From the NCBI RefSeq assembly GCF_001439665.1, contig NZ_LMAK01000036.1, positions 1 to 64,000 on the forward strand: a stretch of DNA of 64,000 bases, written 5' to 3'. Position 1 is the first letter of the stretch. Each line of letters opens with the position of its first letter. This document shows positions 25,916 to 35,886 of the stretch, piece after piece. A model generated the notes under the pieces. That model was not told where the DNA came from and ran no database searches. It was given only the letters and a program-made list of their open reading frames with translations. Both the position numbers and the translations under genes were made by a program. This DNA is from Formosa algae. GTDB lineage: Bacteria > Bacteroidota > Bacteroidia > Flavobacteriales > Flavobacteriaceae.

Positions 25916-27742
25916 TTACAACTTGTCACTTTCGTCTACATTATCTCTCATACATTCCATCACTTTTTCTTCGTCTGTAACTGTAGATAAATTAATGGCT
26001 GTTTCAATTAATGCTAAATGAGAATACGCTTGAGGGAAATTACCTAGTAACCTTTTGGTTTCAAAATCTATATCTTCACTAAATAATCCTAAATGATTGC
26101 TATACGATAATAATTGATCAAATAATGCTTTTGCTTTTTGCTCCTCTCCTATTTTGTATAAACTGTTTATAAACCAGAATGTACAAATGGTAAATGATGA
26201 AGAAGGTAAACCAAAATCATCTTTATTTTTATAGCGATACAACAATCCATCGTTACTTAAGTCGCGTTCAATACCTTTTACTGTATTTACATATTTTGGG
26301 TCTTTTGCATCAATAAAACCATAAGGTTCCATTAATAATACAGAAGCATCTAAATCGTCTGAACCATAAGATTGTGTAAAGGCTTGAACTTTTTCGTTCC
26401 AAGCATTAGTCATTATATCGGCTTTAATCTCTTCTTCTAAAGGTTTCCATTTTTTCAATTTGGCTGTTTTCCCTAAGATTTCGGCAACTTTTATAGCCTT
26501 ATCTATAGCGACCCAACACAACACTTTAGAGAATGTAAAATGGCGTTCTTCTGTTCTAAACTCCCAAATTCCTTTATCGGCTTCTTTCCAGTGTTTATTC
26601 ACCACCCAAACAATACCTTTAGTAATAGTCCAGATTTCTTCTCCATTTTCAATATCTGTACTAAAACTCACTAATTGCTGATGGATTACATCCATTAAAA
26701 TTCCGTAAATATCGTTTTGGCGTTGCTCGTAAGCTGCATTTCCTACACGAACCGGACTCGAATCTTTATAACCACTTAAATGGTCTAACGTTTCTTCAGT
26801 TAATTTTTTCTCTTTATTAATACCGTACATAATCTGAAGCTTTTCATCTTTATCTGGTATTAAATCAACAATAAACTTCAAATAACGTTTTGCTATATTT
26901 TTATGTCCTAAATGAGACACTACTTTAATTACCATAGACGCATCTCGAATCCAACAAAAACGGTAATCCCAATTACGTACTTCTCCAATAGTTTCTGGTA
27001 ATGATGTCGTTGCAGCAGCCAAAACAGCTCCAGTTTTATCGTAGGTTAACAGTTTTAATGTAATGGCACTTCTAGAAATTTCGTCATTATAACGCTCGTA
27101 AGAAGGTGTTTTATCCATCCAATTTAACCAATACACTTTAGTACGTTCAAACTCTACATAAGCTTTATGTACATCGGGTTTAAAAATTTTCTCGTTATAT
27201 CCTATTAGAAAATAGGCATCTGTTGCAAGTTCTATTTCTGTGCCCTTTACAACGGCCTCTTTATCTAAATCTGTATACAGAAATAAGGTGTCAAATTTTT
27301 CTTTATCTGTTAAACTCACTATAAAATCAGATTTCACGTAGGTGTTGGTTTCACCCAAGGCGTATTCTAACTTTGGCACATAATCAACCTTAAATTTTGG
27401 AGTTCCTTTGATGTATTTTATATATCGAATAATTTCTGGTGGAGACTGATATGCACCAGATGTTTTATGATATCTTGGCATAAAGTCCATAATATCAAAA
27501 GCATCTTCTCCATTAGTAAAAGAGGTGACTAAAATAGCCGTATTGTTTAGATATTTTTGTGATACTACATAATTATCGTCTACCGTAATACCAAAATGGC
27601 CTCCAATATTTTCATCTAAAAGCTTAGCAAAAACCGAACTTGAGTCGAATTCTGGTAAACAACACCAATCTATCGATCCGGATTTTGATATTAGTGCTGC
27701 ACTTCGGCAATTTCCTATTATTCCGTAGTCTAAATTATTCAT
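25916..27742 (-). CDS. Glycoside hydrolase family 15 protein (trehalase/glucoamylase-like)
   Basis: A 608-residue cytosolic protein without a signal peptide. The N-terminus (MNNLDYGIIGNCRSAALISK, then GSIDWCCLPEFDSSSVFAKL) and the core RNWDYRFCWIRDASM are diagnostic of the GH15 branch that includes bacterial trehalases and glucoamylase-like enzymes. Downstream, LDHLSGYKDSSPVRVGN and Q-R-Q-N-D-I-Y-G match the (alpha/alpha)6 active-site region. It is divergent from a trehalose-6-phosphate synthase/phosphatase gene with an 80-bp shared control region. The pairing supports a trehalase role, turning over trehalose made by its neighbour; glucoamylase activity remains possible. Confidence 0.88.
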   Translation of the reverse strand: MNNLDYGIIGNCRSAALISKSGSIDWCCLPEFDSSSVFAKLLDENIGGHFGITVDDNYVVSQKYLNNTAILVTSFTNGEDAFDIMDFMPRYHKTSGAYQSPPEIIRYIKYIKGTPKFKVDYVPKLEYALGETNTYVKSDFIVSLTDKEKFDTLFLYTDLDKEAVVKGTEIELATDAYFLIGYNEKIFKPDVHKAYVEFERTKVYWLNWMDKTPSYERYNDEISRSAITLKLLTYDKTGAVLAAATTSLPETIGEVRNWDYRFCWIRDASMVIKVVSHLGHKNIAKRYLKFIVDLIPDKDEKLQIMYGINKEKKLTEETLDHLSGYKDSSPVRVGNAAYEQRQNDIYGILMDVIHQQLVSFSTDIENGEEIWTITKGIVWVVNKHWKEADKGIWEFRTEERHFTFSKVLCWVAIDKAIKVAEILGKTAKLKKWKPLEEEIKADIMTNAWNEKVQAFTQSYGSDDLDASVLLMEPYGFIDAKDPKYVNTVKGIERDLSNDGLLYRYKNKDDFGLPSSSFTICTFWFINSLYKIGEEQKAKALFDQLLSYSNHLGLFSEDIDFETKRLLGNFPQAYSHLALIETAINLSTVTDEEKVMECMRDNVDESDKL

Positions 27743-27822
27743 TAAATCTTCTATTTTTTGTGGTTAACAACCAATTTTTCTTTAAATTAACGAAAAACTT
27801 ATTGCTAATCAAAATTCAACTC

Positions 27823-30033
27823 ATGAATAAGACTATAATAGTCTCAAACAGACTCCCTTTACAAGTAAAATTAGAAGATTCTAAGTTAGACATTAAACCC
27901 AGCATTGGTGGTTTAGCGACAGGAATGAAATCTGTACATGCCGAAGGCAATGGCATTTGGGTAGGTTGGTCTGGATTAACTCAAGACCAATTAACTCCTG
28001 AATTAGAAGAAGAAGTAAAAACTGCAGTTACTAAAGAAAAATGTGTTACTGTGCCGTTAACCACAGAAGATGTGGATAATTTTTATTTAGGTTTTAGTAA
28101 TAAAACACTTTGGCCTTTATTCCATTATTTTATGGAATACACCACTTTTGAGCGTTCTGAATGGGAATCTTATAAAGAAGTGAATCAGAAATTCGCCGAT
28201 GTGATTCTAGAAAATGTAAATGATGGTGACACGGTTTGGGTACACGATTATCAATTATTACTGTTACCTAAATTAATTCGAGATAAAAAACCAAATATCT
28301 CTATAGGATTCTTTTTACATATTCCATTCCCTTCTTTCGAAATTTTTAGAACGTTTCCTTGGCGTGAAGAATTATTAGAAGGTATGCTTGGTGCCGATTT
28401 AATCGGGTTTCACACTTACGATTACGAGCGTCATTTTTTAAGCTCTATTAAACGTATTTTAAGACTCGAAGTTAATTTTAATACTATAGATTATCACGAT
28501 CGTACGGTTACTGTAGATTCATTTCCAATGGGAATCGATTATAACAAATTTTACAATGCGGCAATGGTTAACGATTCTCAACAGAAAAAAGAACGTTCAG
28601 AATTACAACGTCGTTTAGATGAGCATATCAAATCAGATTCAGATGCTAAAATTATATTATCTATAGACCGTTTAGATTATACAAAAGGTATTCCTAATCG
28701 TTTAAAAGCTTTTGAATATTTTTTAAATAAATACCCTCAATTTAAAGAAAAAGTAAGATTGATATTATTAGCGGTGCCTTCGCGTTCTAATGTTCCACAG
28801 TATCAAAAATTAAAACGTGAAACAGACGAGTTAGTCGGACGTATAAACGGAGAGTTTGCCACAGTTAGTTGGACGCCAATTTGGTATTTTTACCGCTCTA
28901 TGCCTTTCGAAAATTTAATCGATTTATATACCACATCAGATATTGCTTTAATTACTCCCGTTCGAGACGGAATGAATTTAGTCGCTAAAGAATATGTAGC
29001 CACACGAACCAATCAGGACGGTGTGCTTATTTTAAGTGAAATGACAGGTGCTTCTAAAGAAATGAACGAAGCCTTGTTAATTAATCCTAATAATTTTGAC
29101 CAAATAGCTGATACTATTAAACAAGCTATTGAAATGCCTATAGAAGAACAGCAAAATAGAATTAAAATACTTCAAGAACGTTTACAGCGCTATAGTGTTG
29201 AAAAATGGGCTGAAGAATTCTTAAAAGCACTTGAAACTACGAAAGAAAAAGAAGATGTATTTATTTCTAAACGTTTAAACAAAACGTTGAAAAAGGACAT
29301 TTCTAAAGCTTTTAGCGCTGCGAAAAAGAAACTCGTCTTATTAGATTTTGATGGTACTTTAGTCGGTTTTAAAGATAATCCGAAAGATTGTAAACCCGAT
29401 GCAGAATTATTCGATTTACTAGATAAAATTCAAGCTATTGAAGGTGTTAAATTGGTTATTATTAGTGGTAGAGACCGTGAGACTTTTGAAGAATGGTTTG
29501 CAGGTAAAGATTATACCTTAGTTACAGATCATGGTGTTTGGCTAAAAGAAAAAGATAGCGATTGGATGATGTTAGAACATCTTAAAAACGATTGGATGGA
29601 AAACATACTTCCTGTTCTTGAAACCTTTGTAGACAGAACACCTGGAACTTTTGTTGAAAAGAAAAAATACTCTTTAGCTTGGCATTATAGAAAAACCGAT
29701 CCGGAATTGGCACAAACCAGAACTATAGAATTAAATACTGTTTTAAATAGTTTAATAGAAAACCACGGACTTACTGTTTTAAAAGGAAATAAAGTTACCG
29801 AAATAAAAAGTAGTAATGTAAACAAAGGACGTGCAGCGTCGCGCTTATTAACACAAGACAATTACGACTTTATGTTTGCAATTGGAGACGATTGGACAGA
29901 TGAATATATGTTTGAAGAATTACCATATTCTGCTTATACGGTTAAGGTTGGGTTTAAAAAGACAAACGCGAAATACCATGTAAAAAACACTGCAGAAGTA
30001 CGCGAATTATTAGAAACTTTTACTAAATCTTAA
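27823..30033 (+). CDS. otsA-otsB: Trehalose-6-phosphate synthase / phosphatase fusion
   Basis: A 736-residue bifunctional enzyme that makes trehalose from UDP-glucose and glucose-6-phosphate. Residues 1 to about 470 are the GT20 synthase: VSNRLPLQVK, GGLATGMKSV, VWVHDYQLLLLP, DRLDYTKGIPNR and GMNLVAKEYVA. Residues from about 500 are the HAD-type phosphatase: LLDFDGTLVGF, SGRDRETFEEW and GDDWTDEYMFEEL. The start at 27823 (MNKTIIVSNRL) is chosen over an in-frame ATG at 27640, which would put 61 non-conserved residues over the divergent GH15 gene. Likely a stress or osmoprotectant pathway. The opposite gene probably degrades the product. Confidence 0.95.
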   Translation: MNKTIIVSNRLPLQVKLEDSKLDIKPSIGGLATGMKSVHAEGNGIWVGWSGLTQDQLTPELEEEVKTAVTKEKCVTVPLTTEDVDNFYLGFSNKTLWPLFHYFMEYTTFERSEWESYKEVNQKFADVILENVNDGDTVWVHDYQLLLLPKLIRDKKPNISIGFFLHIPFPSFEIFRTFPWREELLEGMLGADLIGFHTYDYERHFLSSIKRILRLEVNFNTIDYHDRTVTVDSFPMGIDYNKFYNAAMVNDSQQKKERSELQRRLDEHIKSDSDAKIILSIDRLDYTKGIPNRLKAFEYFLNKYPQFKEKVRLILLAVPSRSNVPQYQKLKRETDELVGRINGEFATVSWTPIWYFYRSMPFENLIDLYTTSDIALITPVRDGMNLVAKEYVATRTNQDGVLILSEMTGASKEMNEALLINPNNFDQIADTIKQAIEMPIEEQQNRIKILQERLQRYSVEKWAEEFLKALETTKEKEDVFISKRLNKTLKKDISKAFSAAKKKLVLLDFDGTLVGFKDNPKDCKPDAELFDLLDKIQAIEGVKLVIISGRDRETFEEWFAGKDYTLVTDHGVWLKEKDSDWMMLEHLKNDWMENILPVLETFVDRTPGTFVEKKKYSLAWHYRKTDPELAQTRTIELNTVLNSLIENHGLTVLKGNKVTEIKSSNVNKGRAASRLLTQDNYDFMFAIGDDWTDEYMFEELPYSAYTVKVGFKKTNAKYHVKNTAEVRELLETFTKS

Positions 30034-30052
30034 ATCTTATTTTACAAAACTT

Positions 30053-31393
30053 ATGAAGTATCGTCTATACTTATGTGCCATTTTTGGCCTAAGCAGCCTC
30101 ATGCTATCTGCTCAAAATCATCAGCAAATTTATAACATCATAGATTCTATTTCTGCTACACGCATTAAACAAGATGTAAAAACCTTAACAGAATTTGGAA
30201 CGCGAAATACATTTAGCGACACCGTGTCTAATACTCGCGGAATTGGAGCAGCAAGACGTTGGATAAAAAACGAATTCAATACCATTTCTAATACTTGTAA
30301 CTCCTGTCTTAAAGTGTTTTATCAGAAAGATTTTGTAACTAAAAAAGGCAATGCTAGAGTGCCACATGATGCTTGGGTAGTAAATGTCGTTGCTGTTCAG
30401 AAAGGTACAAAATACCCAAATCGTTATATTATTATGACGGGAGATATAGATTCTCGAGCTAGTAATACCATGGATTTTACAACAGATGCTCCCGGTGCAA
30501 ACGATAATGCTTCTGGAATGGCTGGAACTATTGAAGCTGCTCGTGTATTATCACAATATCAATTTGAAAATAGTATTGTCTATTTAGGATTATCTGGTGA
30601 AGAGCAAGGCTTATTTGGTGGCGCTGGTTTTGCCGCTTACGCTAAAGCCAACGATTGGGACATTATTGGTGTATTTAATAATGATATGATTGGAAATATT
30701 GAAGGTGTAGATGGTGTAATTGATAACCGCTCATTCCGTATATTTTCTGAGCCTGTACCACCTACAGAAACGGAACGCGAACGTAAATCACGTCGTTTTT
30801 ATGGAGGCGAAGTCGATGGTGTTTCTCGCCAGTTAGCACGTTACATTTACAAAACGACTAAAACTTATATGCCTGAAATGAACCCTATGATGATTTACAG
30901 ATTAGATCGTTTTGGAAGAGGCGGACACCATAGACCGTTTAACGATTTAGGTTTTGCAGGAATTCGTATAATGGAAGCTCATGAAAATTACACCCAACAA
31001 CATCAAGACATTCGTACCGAAAATGGTATAGAATATGGAGATACGTTTGAACATGTAAATTTTGATTATACTAAAAAATTAACCGCTGTAAATGCTATTA
31101 ATTTAGCTGCCTTAGCATCTGCGGCGCCTGCTCCAAAAACAGTCGCTATTGGAGGTATTGTTGAAGCTGCTGCAAAATTACAATGGAATGCTGTTGAAGG
31201 AGCCGTTGGCTATAAAATTTATTGGAGAGACACCACTTCTCCAACTTGGGACTACAGCAGAACTGTTGGTAATATTACAGCATTTACATTAGATGGCGTT
31301 GTTATAGACAATTACTATTTTGGTGTAGCATCTATTAATAAAAATGGTTTTGAAAGCCCTGTAGTTTTTCCAAATAGCATTATAAGAAAATAA
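30053..31393 (+). CDS. Secreted M28-family peptidase-like protein with Fn3-like tail
   Basis: A 446-residue exported protein (signal MKYRLYLCAIFGLSSLMLSAQ). The M28 aminopeptidase core is clear: PGANDNASG (147-155), the SGEEQGLFG general base/zinc region (181-189), NNDMIGN and RGGHHRPFND. In the first metal motif, usually G-H-x-D-S, the His is Asp here (GDIDS, 130-134), so one zinc ligand differs. The last 80 residues resemble a fibronectin type III domain (LQWNAVEGAVGYKIYWRD). The M1 peptidase gene starts at the very next base, so the two are co-transcribed and may share peptide substrates in the periplasm. Confidence 0.87.
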   Translation: MKYRLYLCAIFGLSSLMLSAQNHQQIYNIIDSISATRIKQDVKTLTEFGTRNTFSDTVSNTRGIGAARRWIKNEFNTISNTCNSCLKVFYQKDFVTKKGNARVPHDAWVVNVVAVQKGTKYPNRYIIMTGDIDSRASNTMDFTTDAPGANDNASGMAGTIEAARVLSQYQFENSIVYLGLSGEEQGLFGGAGFAAYAKANDWDIIGVFNNDMIGNIEGVDGVIDNRSFRIFSEPVPPTETERERKSRRFYGGEVDGVSRQLARYIYKTTKTYMPEMNPMMIYRLDRFGRGGHHRPFNDLGFAGIRIMEAHENYTQQHQDIRTENGIEYGDTFEHVNFDYTKKLTAVNAINLAALASAAPAPKTVAIGGIVEAAAKLQWNAVEGAVGYKIYWRDTTSPTWDYSRTVGNITAFTLDGVVIDNYYFGVASINKNGFESPVVFPNSIIRK

Positions 31394-33052
31394 ATGATTT
31401 TAAAAATTTCAACGTTGAAAACACAGTCTATTTTGCTCCTCTTTTGTTTGGGTTTAAGCACAACTATGTATGGTCAATTATTATCAGATAAAACAGTATT
31501 TACACATCAGGACACACTTCGTGGTAGTATCACACCAGAGCGTGCTTGGTGGGATTTAACCTATTACCATTTAAATATTGAAGTGCTGCCAGATACTAAA
31601 TTTATATCTGGGCATAACACCATTCAATATACGGTGTTAGAACCAGCAAACGTGTTGCAAATAGACTTACAAGAACCACTTAAAATTACTAAGGCCACAC
31701 AAGATGGTAAACCATTGCAAGTAATTAATGATGGCAATGCACATTTTATAACCTTAACCGAACCTCAACGCAAGGGTGCTAGTAATGCCATAGATGTATA
31801 TTATGAAGGGCATCCAAAAGAAGCCATTAAAGCACCTTGGGACGGCGGGTTTTCTTGGAAAAAAGACGATAATGGGAAACACTTTATTGCTACATCTTGT
31901 CAAGGTTTAGGCGCTAGTGTGTGGTGGCCTTGTAAAGACCATATGTATGATGAAGTTGACAGTATGGATATTAGCGTAACGACACCAAAAAATTTAATGG
32001 ATGTTTCTAACGGAAGACTAACAGATACTAAAACGTTAAGCGATGGTAGAAAAACCTATACGTGGTCGGTTAAAAATCCTATTAATAATTATGGCATTAA
32101 TGTGAATATAGGAGACTATGTGCATTTTTCTGAAGTGTATCCTGGGGAAAATGGAGACTTAGACATGAATTATTATGTGTTAAAGGACAATTTGGAAAAA
32201 GCTAAAAAACAATTTAAAGACGCGCCTAAAATGATGAAAGCATTCGAGCATTGGTTTGGGCCTTATCCGTTTTATGAAGATGGATTTAAACTGGTTGAAG
32301 TCCCATATTTAGGTATGGAGCACCAAAGCTCTGTTACTTACGGAAACAAGTTTGAAAATGGCTATCTCGGGCGTGATTTATCGGGTACTGGATGGGGCTT
32401 AAAATTTGATTTTATTATTATACATGAAGCGGGTCATGAATGGTTTGCGAATAACATTACCAATATTGATATTGCCGACATGTGGATACACGAGAGCTTT
32501 ACTGCCTATTCCGAAAATTTGTTTTTAGATTATTATTACGGAAAAAAAGCCTCTGCGGAATATGTTATCGGGACGCGGAAATCTATTTTAAACACTGCTC
32601 CAATTATTGGTGTTTACGATGTGAATAACGAGGGCTCTGGCGATATGTATTATAAAGGAGCCAATATGTTGCATACGTTACGTCAACTAGTAGAAGATGA
32701 TGAGAAATGGCGCCAAATTTTACGTGGCATGAACAAAACTTTCTACCACCAAACAGTGAATACCCAACAGATTGAGGATTTTTTAAGTCAAGAAACAGGA
32801 ATAGATTTAACTGCTTTTTTTGATCAGTATTTAAGAGATACGCGTATTCCTACTCTAGAATACACATTTGAAAATAATACGTTAAAATACCATTGGACAC
32901 ATATTGTTTCAGATTTTGATATGCCAATTCAGGTCACTTTAAATGGAAAATTACAATGGATTTATCCAACAGCAGAATGGAAAACCATTCCTATTACAAG
33001 TAAAACATTTAAAATTGATTCCGATTTTTATGTCGATCACAAAAAAATTTAA
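31394..33052 (+). CDS. Secreted M1-family metallopeptidase
   Basis: A 552-residue zinc aminopeptidase-like protein with an N-terminal signal segment (residues about 10-32). The full catalytic set is present: HEAGHEW (HExxH) followed 18 residues on by WIHESFTAYSE, whose Glu is the third ligand, and a G-x-M-E-x substrate motif in YLGMEHQSSV. It starts immediately after the M28 gene stop with no gap. Unlike the longer protein at 6511-9342, this one keeps all zinc ligands and has no barrel domain. It ends in a strong terminator. Confidence 0.93.
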   Translation: MILKISTLKTQSILLLFCLGLSTTMYGQLLSDKTVFTHQDTLRGSITPERAWWDLTYYHLNIEVLPDTKFISGHNTIQYTVLEPANVLQIDLQEPLKITKATQDGKPLQVINDGNAHFITLTEPQRKGASNAIDVYYEGHPKEAIKAPWDGGFSWKKDDNGKHFIATSCQGLGASVWWPCKDHMYDEVDSMDISVTTPKNLMDVSNGRLTDTKTLSDGRKTYTWSVKNPINNYGINVNIGDYVHFSEVYPGENGDLDMNYYVLKDNLEKAKKQFKDAPKMMKAFEHWFGPYPFYEDGFKLVEVPYLGMEHQSSVTYGNKFENGYLGRDLSGTGWGLKFDFIIIHEAGHEWFANNITNIDIADMWIHESFTAYSENLFLDYYYGKKASAEYVIGTRKSILNTAPIIGVYDVNNEGSGDMYYKGANMLHTLRQLVEDDEKWRQILRGMNKTFYHQTVNTQQIEDFLSQETGIDLTAFFDQYLRDTRIPTLEYTFENNTLKYHWTHIVSDFDMPIQVTLNGKLQWIYPTAEWKTIPITSKTFKIDSDFYVDHKKI

Positions 33053-33057
33053 ACACT

Positions 33058-33092
33058 AAAAACGCCATCTTTATTTAAGATGGCGTTTTTTT
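33058..33092. terminator. Bidirectional terminator between the M1 peptidase and AAA ATPase genes
   Basis: AACGCCATCTT (33061-33071) and AAGATGGCGTT (33077-33087) form an 11-bp stem with loop TATTT, with A on the left and T on the right, so it can end both convergent transcripts. Confidence 0.88.
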
Positions 33093-33099
33093 ATTAGTC

Positions 33100-34566
33100 C
33101 TATAAGCCGCTAATATAACTGCCATAAGGATCTTTAAATTGTATGCCTTCGGTATAGCGATATTTACTTAATTTATTAAACTGTACTAATCCCCAAAGCA
33201 CAAACTCTTTCACTAAATACCTTTCGTTTGCTTTTAAATCGGGTTGGTAAGTATTAATTAAATCCTCTAAAGGTGTAATGGCATCTAAAGTAGATTTATA
33301 CGTGGCTTCATCTAAATCGTCTAACAATTCGAATCCTTCAGAGTTATTAAAAAACCATGACACAATCGCATCGTAAGGCGATTCTTCATCTTGCTTTTCT
33401 AATTTTTCAATTTTTGGAAAAAACTTAGGGAATATGGTTTGCACTGCATCTCCTATTAAATTAAATGCAACCACAGAAGCGCCTTCTTGCTCACCTTCAT
33501 AAACCAATTCAACTTTCCCTGTTATTGCAGGAATAATACCCACAAAATCGCTTAATCGTATCGTAGTATGATCATCTCCAGAAATAAGTGCTCTACGTTC
33601 TGCAGTACTTACAAGATTCTCTAAAGCGGTGATGCCTAAACGTGCACTTACCCCACTCTTCGCATCTATATATTCGTTATCTCTAGCTTCAAAAACAATT
33701 TGCTCTAAAATATCTTTCACCAATTCCGGTATGCTTACCAAACTGGTCTGTTGTGCATTCAATTTAGCTTCTTGTTGGGTGATTTTTTTAGCCGTTTCAA
33801 TATTCATTGGATAATGTGTAATAATTTGCGAACCAATTCTATCTTTTAAAGGTGTTACAATACTACCACGGTTAGTATAATCTTCTGGATTTGCTGTAAA
33901 GACAAACTGAATATCTAAAGGCATACGTAATTTAAAACCACGTATTTGTATGTCACCTTCTTGTAAAATATTAAATAAAGCCACCTGAATTCGTGCTTGT
34001 AAATCTGGTAATTCATTTATTACAAAAATACAGCGATTCGCTCTTGGAATCATTCCATAATGAATCACACGATCGTCTGCATAACTTAGTTTTAAATGCG
34101 CTGCTTTAATAGGATCTACATCGCCAATAATATCAGCTACCGTCACATCAGGTGTTGCTAACTTTTCTGCAAAACGCTCACTTTTAGGCATCCAATAGAT
34201 AGGCGTATCATCGCCTTGTTCTTTGATTAACTCTATAGCAAATCTTGAAATGGGTTGCAGGGGATCGTCGTTAATTTCAGATCCTGTTACTACAGGAATA
34301 TAGTCGTCTAATAAATTCACCATTAAACGTGCTAAACGTGTTTTTGCTTGTCCTCGCAATCCCAACAAATTAATGTTGTGTCGCGATAAAATGGCGCGTT
34401 CTAATTCTGGTATTACCGTATTTTCATACCCATGAACACCTTCAAAAGTCACGGACTTGGTTTTTAACTTTTCAATTAAATTATCTCTTAATTCATCTTT
34501 AATAGATTTGCTAGTATAACCGGAAGCTTTTAATTCGCCTAATGTATTTATATTTTCTATAGTCAT
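33100..34566 (-). CDS. MoxR/magnesium-chelatase-like AAA ATPase
   Basis: A 488-residue AAA+ ATPase of the magnesium chelatase I-like branch. Walker A is GLRGQAKTR (about 74-82). The Walker B-like segment is CIFVINELPDLQARIQ, with Asn-Glu in place of Asp-Glu, which I believe is a trait of this subfamily rather than a lesion. FTANPEDYTNRG and PLKDRIGSQI (sensor and arginine-finger region) follow. The C-terminal 150 residues carry no clear domain. A VWA-domain gene lies 68 bp upstream on the same strand; such ATPase-VWA pairs remodel or activate metal-dependent or other protein complexes. The client protein is not evident here. Confidence 0.87.
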   Translation of the reverse strand: MTIENINTLGELKASGYTSKSIKDELRDNLIEKLKTKSVTFEGVHGYENTVIPELERAILSRHNINLLGLRGQAKTRLARLMVNLLDDYIPVVTGSEINDDPLQPISRFAIELIKEQGDDTPIYWMPKSERFAEKLATPDVTVADIIGDVDPIKAAHLKLSYADDRVIHYGMIPRANRCIFVINELPDLQARIQVALFNILQEGDIQIRGFKLRMPLDIQFVFTANPEDYTNRGSIVTPLKDRIGSQIITHYPMNIETAKKITQQEAKLNAQQTSLVSIPELVKDILEQIVFEARDNEYIDAKSGVSARLGITALENLVSTAERRALISGDDHTTIRLSDFVGIIPAITGKVELVYEGEQEGASVVAFNLIGDAVQTIFPKFFPKIEKLEKQDEESPYDAIVSWFFNNSEGFELLDDLDEATYKSTLDAITPLEDLINTYQPDLKANERYLVKEFVLWGLVQFNKLSKYRYTEGIQFKDPYGSYISGL

Positions 34567-34634
34567 TCGTATCTTGTTTTAAAGTGATTGTAGCCATTAA
34601 AATTTCAGCTTTAATCTGTATTAACTTTAATAGT

Positions 34635-35759
34635 TTATCCTTTAATTCTTTTTTTTCTGTTGGTTTCATAATCCTCAAAAATCATTTCACCTAAGCCTTT
34701 TAAACCTGTGTAAAACGCTTTGCCTTGATTGGCCGCTGTAAAAGCACGTACAAATTGTGTTAGGTAAGGATCTTTTGCAATCATGAACGTTGTAATTGGA
34801 ATATGTAATCGTCTGGCCTGTTGTGCAGAATCGTAACATTTGTTTACAATAAAATCGTCTAACCCCATACTGTTCTTATAATACTGTCCGTCTGGCAAAC
34901 GTAAACAACTGGGTTTACCATCAGTAATCATAAAAATTTGCTTGTTTGTATGACGTTTTCTGCGTAGTACATCCATAGCTAATTGCAGTCCAGCGACCGT
35001 GTTTGTATGGTAAGGTCCGACTTTTAAATACGGTAAATCTTTAATTTCTATAAGCCAAGCATCGTTTCCAAAAACCAAAATATCTAGGGTATCTTTTGGG
35101 TAGCGAGTGGTAATTAATTCGGCTAAAGCCATAGCAACTTTCTTTGCTGGAGTAATACGATCTTCGCCGTAGAGTATCATACTGTGACTAATATCAATCA
35201 TAAGTACTGTACTCATTTGCGATTTATGAAGTGTTTCTTCTACAACTAAATCGTCTTCCGTGAGATTAAAACTTCCAATCCCATGATTAATTTGTGCATT
35301 TCTTAAGCTTTCCGTAATAGACACTTTATCTAGAGCATCTCCAAACTGATACCCTCTAAACTCGCCTGTATGCTCGTCTCCTACGCCTAAAGATTTGCTT
35401 TTATGACTACCTGAACCGCTGCGTTTAAGCTTTCCAAAAATATTATTTAAAGCTTGCTGCCTAATGGCACGTTCTGTTTTGGCTGTAATTTTGGTACCTC
35501 CAGAACCATTTTCGTCAATTTCATCTTTAATGTATCCTTTCTTTTTAAGGTCTTCAATAAAATCGTCTATAGTATATTCTGCGGTGGTTAATTTATATTC
35601 TTTATCTAACTCGCGTAACCAGCTTATAGCCTCATCAAAATCGCCGGAAGTATGAGTTATAAGTTCTTTAAATATTTCAAAAAGCGTATCGAATGGCGAT
35701 TTATTTTTCGCTTCGAACGCTTGAAATACAAAGCCTTTTTTGTGAATTGTTTTTTTCAT
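34635..35759 (-). CDS. VWA-domain partner of the MoxR-type ATPase
   Basis: A 374-residue cytosolic protein. The C-terminal half is a von Willebrand A domain with an intact metal-ion-dependent adhesion site: DISHS (D-x-S-x-S), a Thr in NTVAGLQLA, and TDGKP as the distal Asp. The N-terminal half is helical and charged, with GSGGTKITAKTERAIRQQAL. It is transcribed ahead of the AAA ATPase gene, 68 bp away, forming the common MoxR-VWA chaperone pair. No signal peptide or membrane helix is seen, unlike BatA/BatB-type VWA proteins. Confidence 0.88.
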   Translation of the reverse strand: MKKTIHKKGFVFQAFEAKNKSPFDTLFEIFKELITHTSGDFDEAISWLRELDKEYKLTTAEYTIDDFIEDLKKKGYIKDEIDENGSGGTKITAKTERAIRQQALNNIFGKLKRSGSGSHKSKSLGVGDEHTGEFRGYQFGDALDKVSITESLRNAQINHGIGSFNLTEDDLVVEETLHKSQMSTVLMIDISHSMILYGEDRITPAKKVAMALAELITTRYPKDTLDILVFGNDAWLIEIKDLPYLKVGPYHTNTVAGLQLAMDVLRRKRHTNKQIFMITDGKPSCLRLPDGQYYKNSMGLDDFIVNKCYDSAQQARRLHIPITTFMIAKDPYLTQFVRAFTAANQGKAFYTGLKGLGEMIFEDYETNRKKRIKG

Positions 35760-35886
35760 AGCGTAATAAAAATAGTAATTTAAGAAAGAAATCTATACGC
35801 TTTCACATAATTTTATAACTAAAAAAAGCTGAATAGCACATTACAGCCATTCAACTTTAAGTATAGATTATATGAGGAGGAATCTT

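Noticed and set aside
27640-27822. An upstream in-frame ATG would add 61 residues to the trehalose synthase/phosphatase
   Set aside because: The extra residues are antisense to the GH15 gene and look like low-complexity translation; the conserved protein starts MNKTIIVSNRL at 27823.
33100-34566. Walker B Asn-Glu in the MoxR-type ATPase as loss of activity
   Set aside because: From memory the NELPDL motif is shared by this subfamily, and the Walker A and sensor regions are intact, so it is more likely a normal variant.
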